A stretch of DNA of 64,000 bases, taken from the NCBI GenBank assembly GCA_002070475.1, contig MWDI01000022.1, positions 120,057 to 184,056 on the forward strand. Reading direction: 5' to 3'. The position numbers were made by a program, and so were the translations under genes. Source of the stretch: Firmicutes bacterium ADurb.Bin146 (GTDB taxonomy: Bacteria > Bacillota > Clostridia > DUPQ01). The notes under the pieces are model-generated. The model saw only the letters and a list, made by a program, of their open reading frames with translations, made no database searches and had not been told where the DNA came from. Position 1 is the first letter of the stretch. Every line of letters begins with the position of its first letter. Below are positions 63,341-64,000 of this stretch, in pieces.

Positions 63341-64000
63341 ATGAAAAAAGCTAAACTATTAAGTCTGATTTTATGTCTGATTCTTGTATGCTCTTTAGTT
63401 TTTACGGCATGTGATAACAAGCCTACGGAAACAGCTACAGAAACAGCTACAGAGACAGCTACAGAAACAGCTACAGAAACTCAGACTGAAGAACCAAAAG
63501 AAGTAGAGAAACCAGCTAGAATGGATATTACAATTCTTTACTTTTATGGTGATGCTACAGATAACGCAAGCCAAAAGTTTGCGTTTAAGAACTATATCTC
63601 AAGAGAGTATGGTATTGACTTCTATTTCAATACTCCTGCTAGAGATACCTACATCGAAACAATCAATCTTCAGGCTGTATCAGGAGATTTGACCGGTGTA
63701 GTTACCTTATTTACAGGATATGAAATGATTGCTTGGGCACAAGAAGGAATCATACTGGCACTCGACGAGTATCTAAAGGATAACGAGACATGGATAAATG
63801 TTATTCCAGAAGATTGGAAAGAACTTTATACATGGGATGGCCAAGTTTGGGGTATTCCTAAAGGCGCTGATGGCACACCATCATACTTCATCAGAACTAT
63901 GAGAGGTGACTGGCTTGAAGCAGTAGGAATGTCAAAACCAGAAACAATTGACACATTCTATGAAGTTGTAAAAGCTTTCACCTATAACGATCCTGACAAG
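63341..64000 (+). CDS. Second solute-binding lipoprotein, near-copy of the upstream one (partial)
   Basis: Open from ATG 63341 (AAGGAGG upstream) to the end of the window, 220 residues visible. Lipoprotein signal peptide with lipobox VFTAC and Cys24, then a TETA repeat linker encoded by tandem 12-base units (about 63426-63485), then the same binding domain as the 61392 protein: aligned by eye, about ten differences over the roughly 165 residues after the linker. Paralogues with separate promoters suggest tuned supply or different ligands for one uptake system. Confidence 0.92.
   Translation, partial: MKKAKLLSLILCLILVCSLVFTACDNKPTETATETATETATETATETQTEEPKEVEKPARMDITILYFYGDATDNASQKFAFKNYISREYGIDFYFNTPARDTYIETINLQAVSGDLTGVVTLFTGYEMIAWAQEGIILALDEYLKDNETWINVIPEDWKELYTWDGQVWGIPKGADGTPSYFIRTMRGDWLEAVGMSKPETIDTFYEVVKAFTYNDPDK
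63426..63485 (+). repeat. Tandem repeat coding for the TETA linker
   Basis: Copies of a 12-base unit, ACAGCTACAGAA with small variation, encode repeating Thr-Ala-Thr-Glu residues. The upstream paralogue has a less regular version at 61477-61532. Such units can change number by slippage, altering linker length. Confidence 0.75.

Noticed and set aside
63426..63485. Short regular repeats considered as a CRISPR-like or regulatory array
   Set aside because: The repeats are contiguous, 12 bases long, in frame and code for a low-complexity linker; there are no spacers.
1..64000. tRNA, rRNA, insertion sequences, prophage, toxin-antitoxin or defence genes
   Set aside because: Looked for by motif and gene content; none seen. 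Overlap of genes is dense and gaps are short.

Overview
The window looks like a chromosomal segment of a low-GC, Gram-positive-type anaerobe of the class Clostridia. The evidence is the AT-rich DNA, strong AGGAGG-type ribosome sites, a T-box leader before ileS, FapR, RNase J, TmcAL (YlbM) and HelD, together with ferredoxin-dependent 2-oxoacid and corrinoid enzymes typical of strict anaerobes. I cannot name a species. No rRNA, tRNA, CRISPR array, insertion sequence or phage gene was seen, and no gap between genes exceeds 300 bases.

Layout. (1) 1-9.2 kb: the end of a sodium/solute symporter, iorA-iorB (indolepyruvate:ferredoxin oxidoreductase), a HelD-type helicase, a convergent lipase-like hydrolase, then a phenylacetate-CoA ligase with a double-ACT protein. 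Taken together this suggests fermentation of aromatic amino acids through aryl-acetyl-CoA. (2) 7.9-24.9 kb: a housekeeping block on the + strand: cinA, murJ, recA (with a near-consensus SOS box), recX, rimO, pgsA, fapR, plsX, acpP, rnc, smc, ftsY, then a T-box riboswitch and a long, type-2-like ileS. (3) 25-39.6 kb: two Gfo/Idh/MocA oxidoreductases, a membrane-anchored extracellular protein, RNase J (which has no ATG/GTG/TTG at its conserved N-terminus), tyrS, an orphan corrinoid protein, tmcAL and ychF on the minus strand, a two-component system followed by an HtrA-like protein lacking catalytic His and Ser, and nth.

(4) 39.7-47.0 kb: an unusual five-gene set: two carbohydrate-type ABC permeases, a membrane-fusion (HlyD-like) protein, a MacB-periplasmic-domain-like protein without the usual permease helices, and a large lipoprotein joining a propeller-like region to a solute-binding domain. 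This is the best candidate for an undescribed system in the window. (5) 47.1-53.6 kb: rpmB, efp, a ThuA-like protein, a DUF2156 protein, and a minus-strand marR plus heterodimeric ABC exporter operon whose ATP sites are visibly asymmetric. (6) 53.7-64 kb: a carbohydrate locus with a URO-D-family protein, a GH38 alpha-mannosidase, a very large GH2-like glycosidase and two closely related solute-binding lipoproteins in tandem. The second lipoprotein runs off the window end.

Several starts were moved from the longest possible reading frame to a better-supported position; the reasons are given per gene. All family assignments are by eye from motifs and overall sequence pattern; no search was run.
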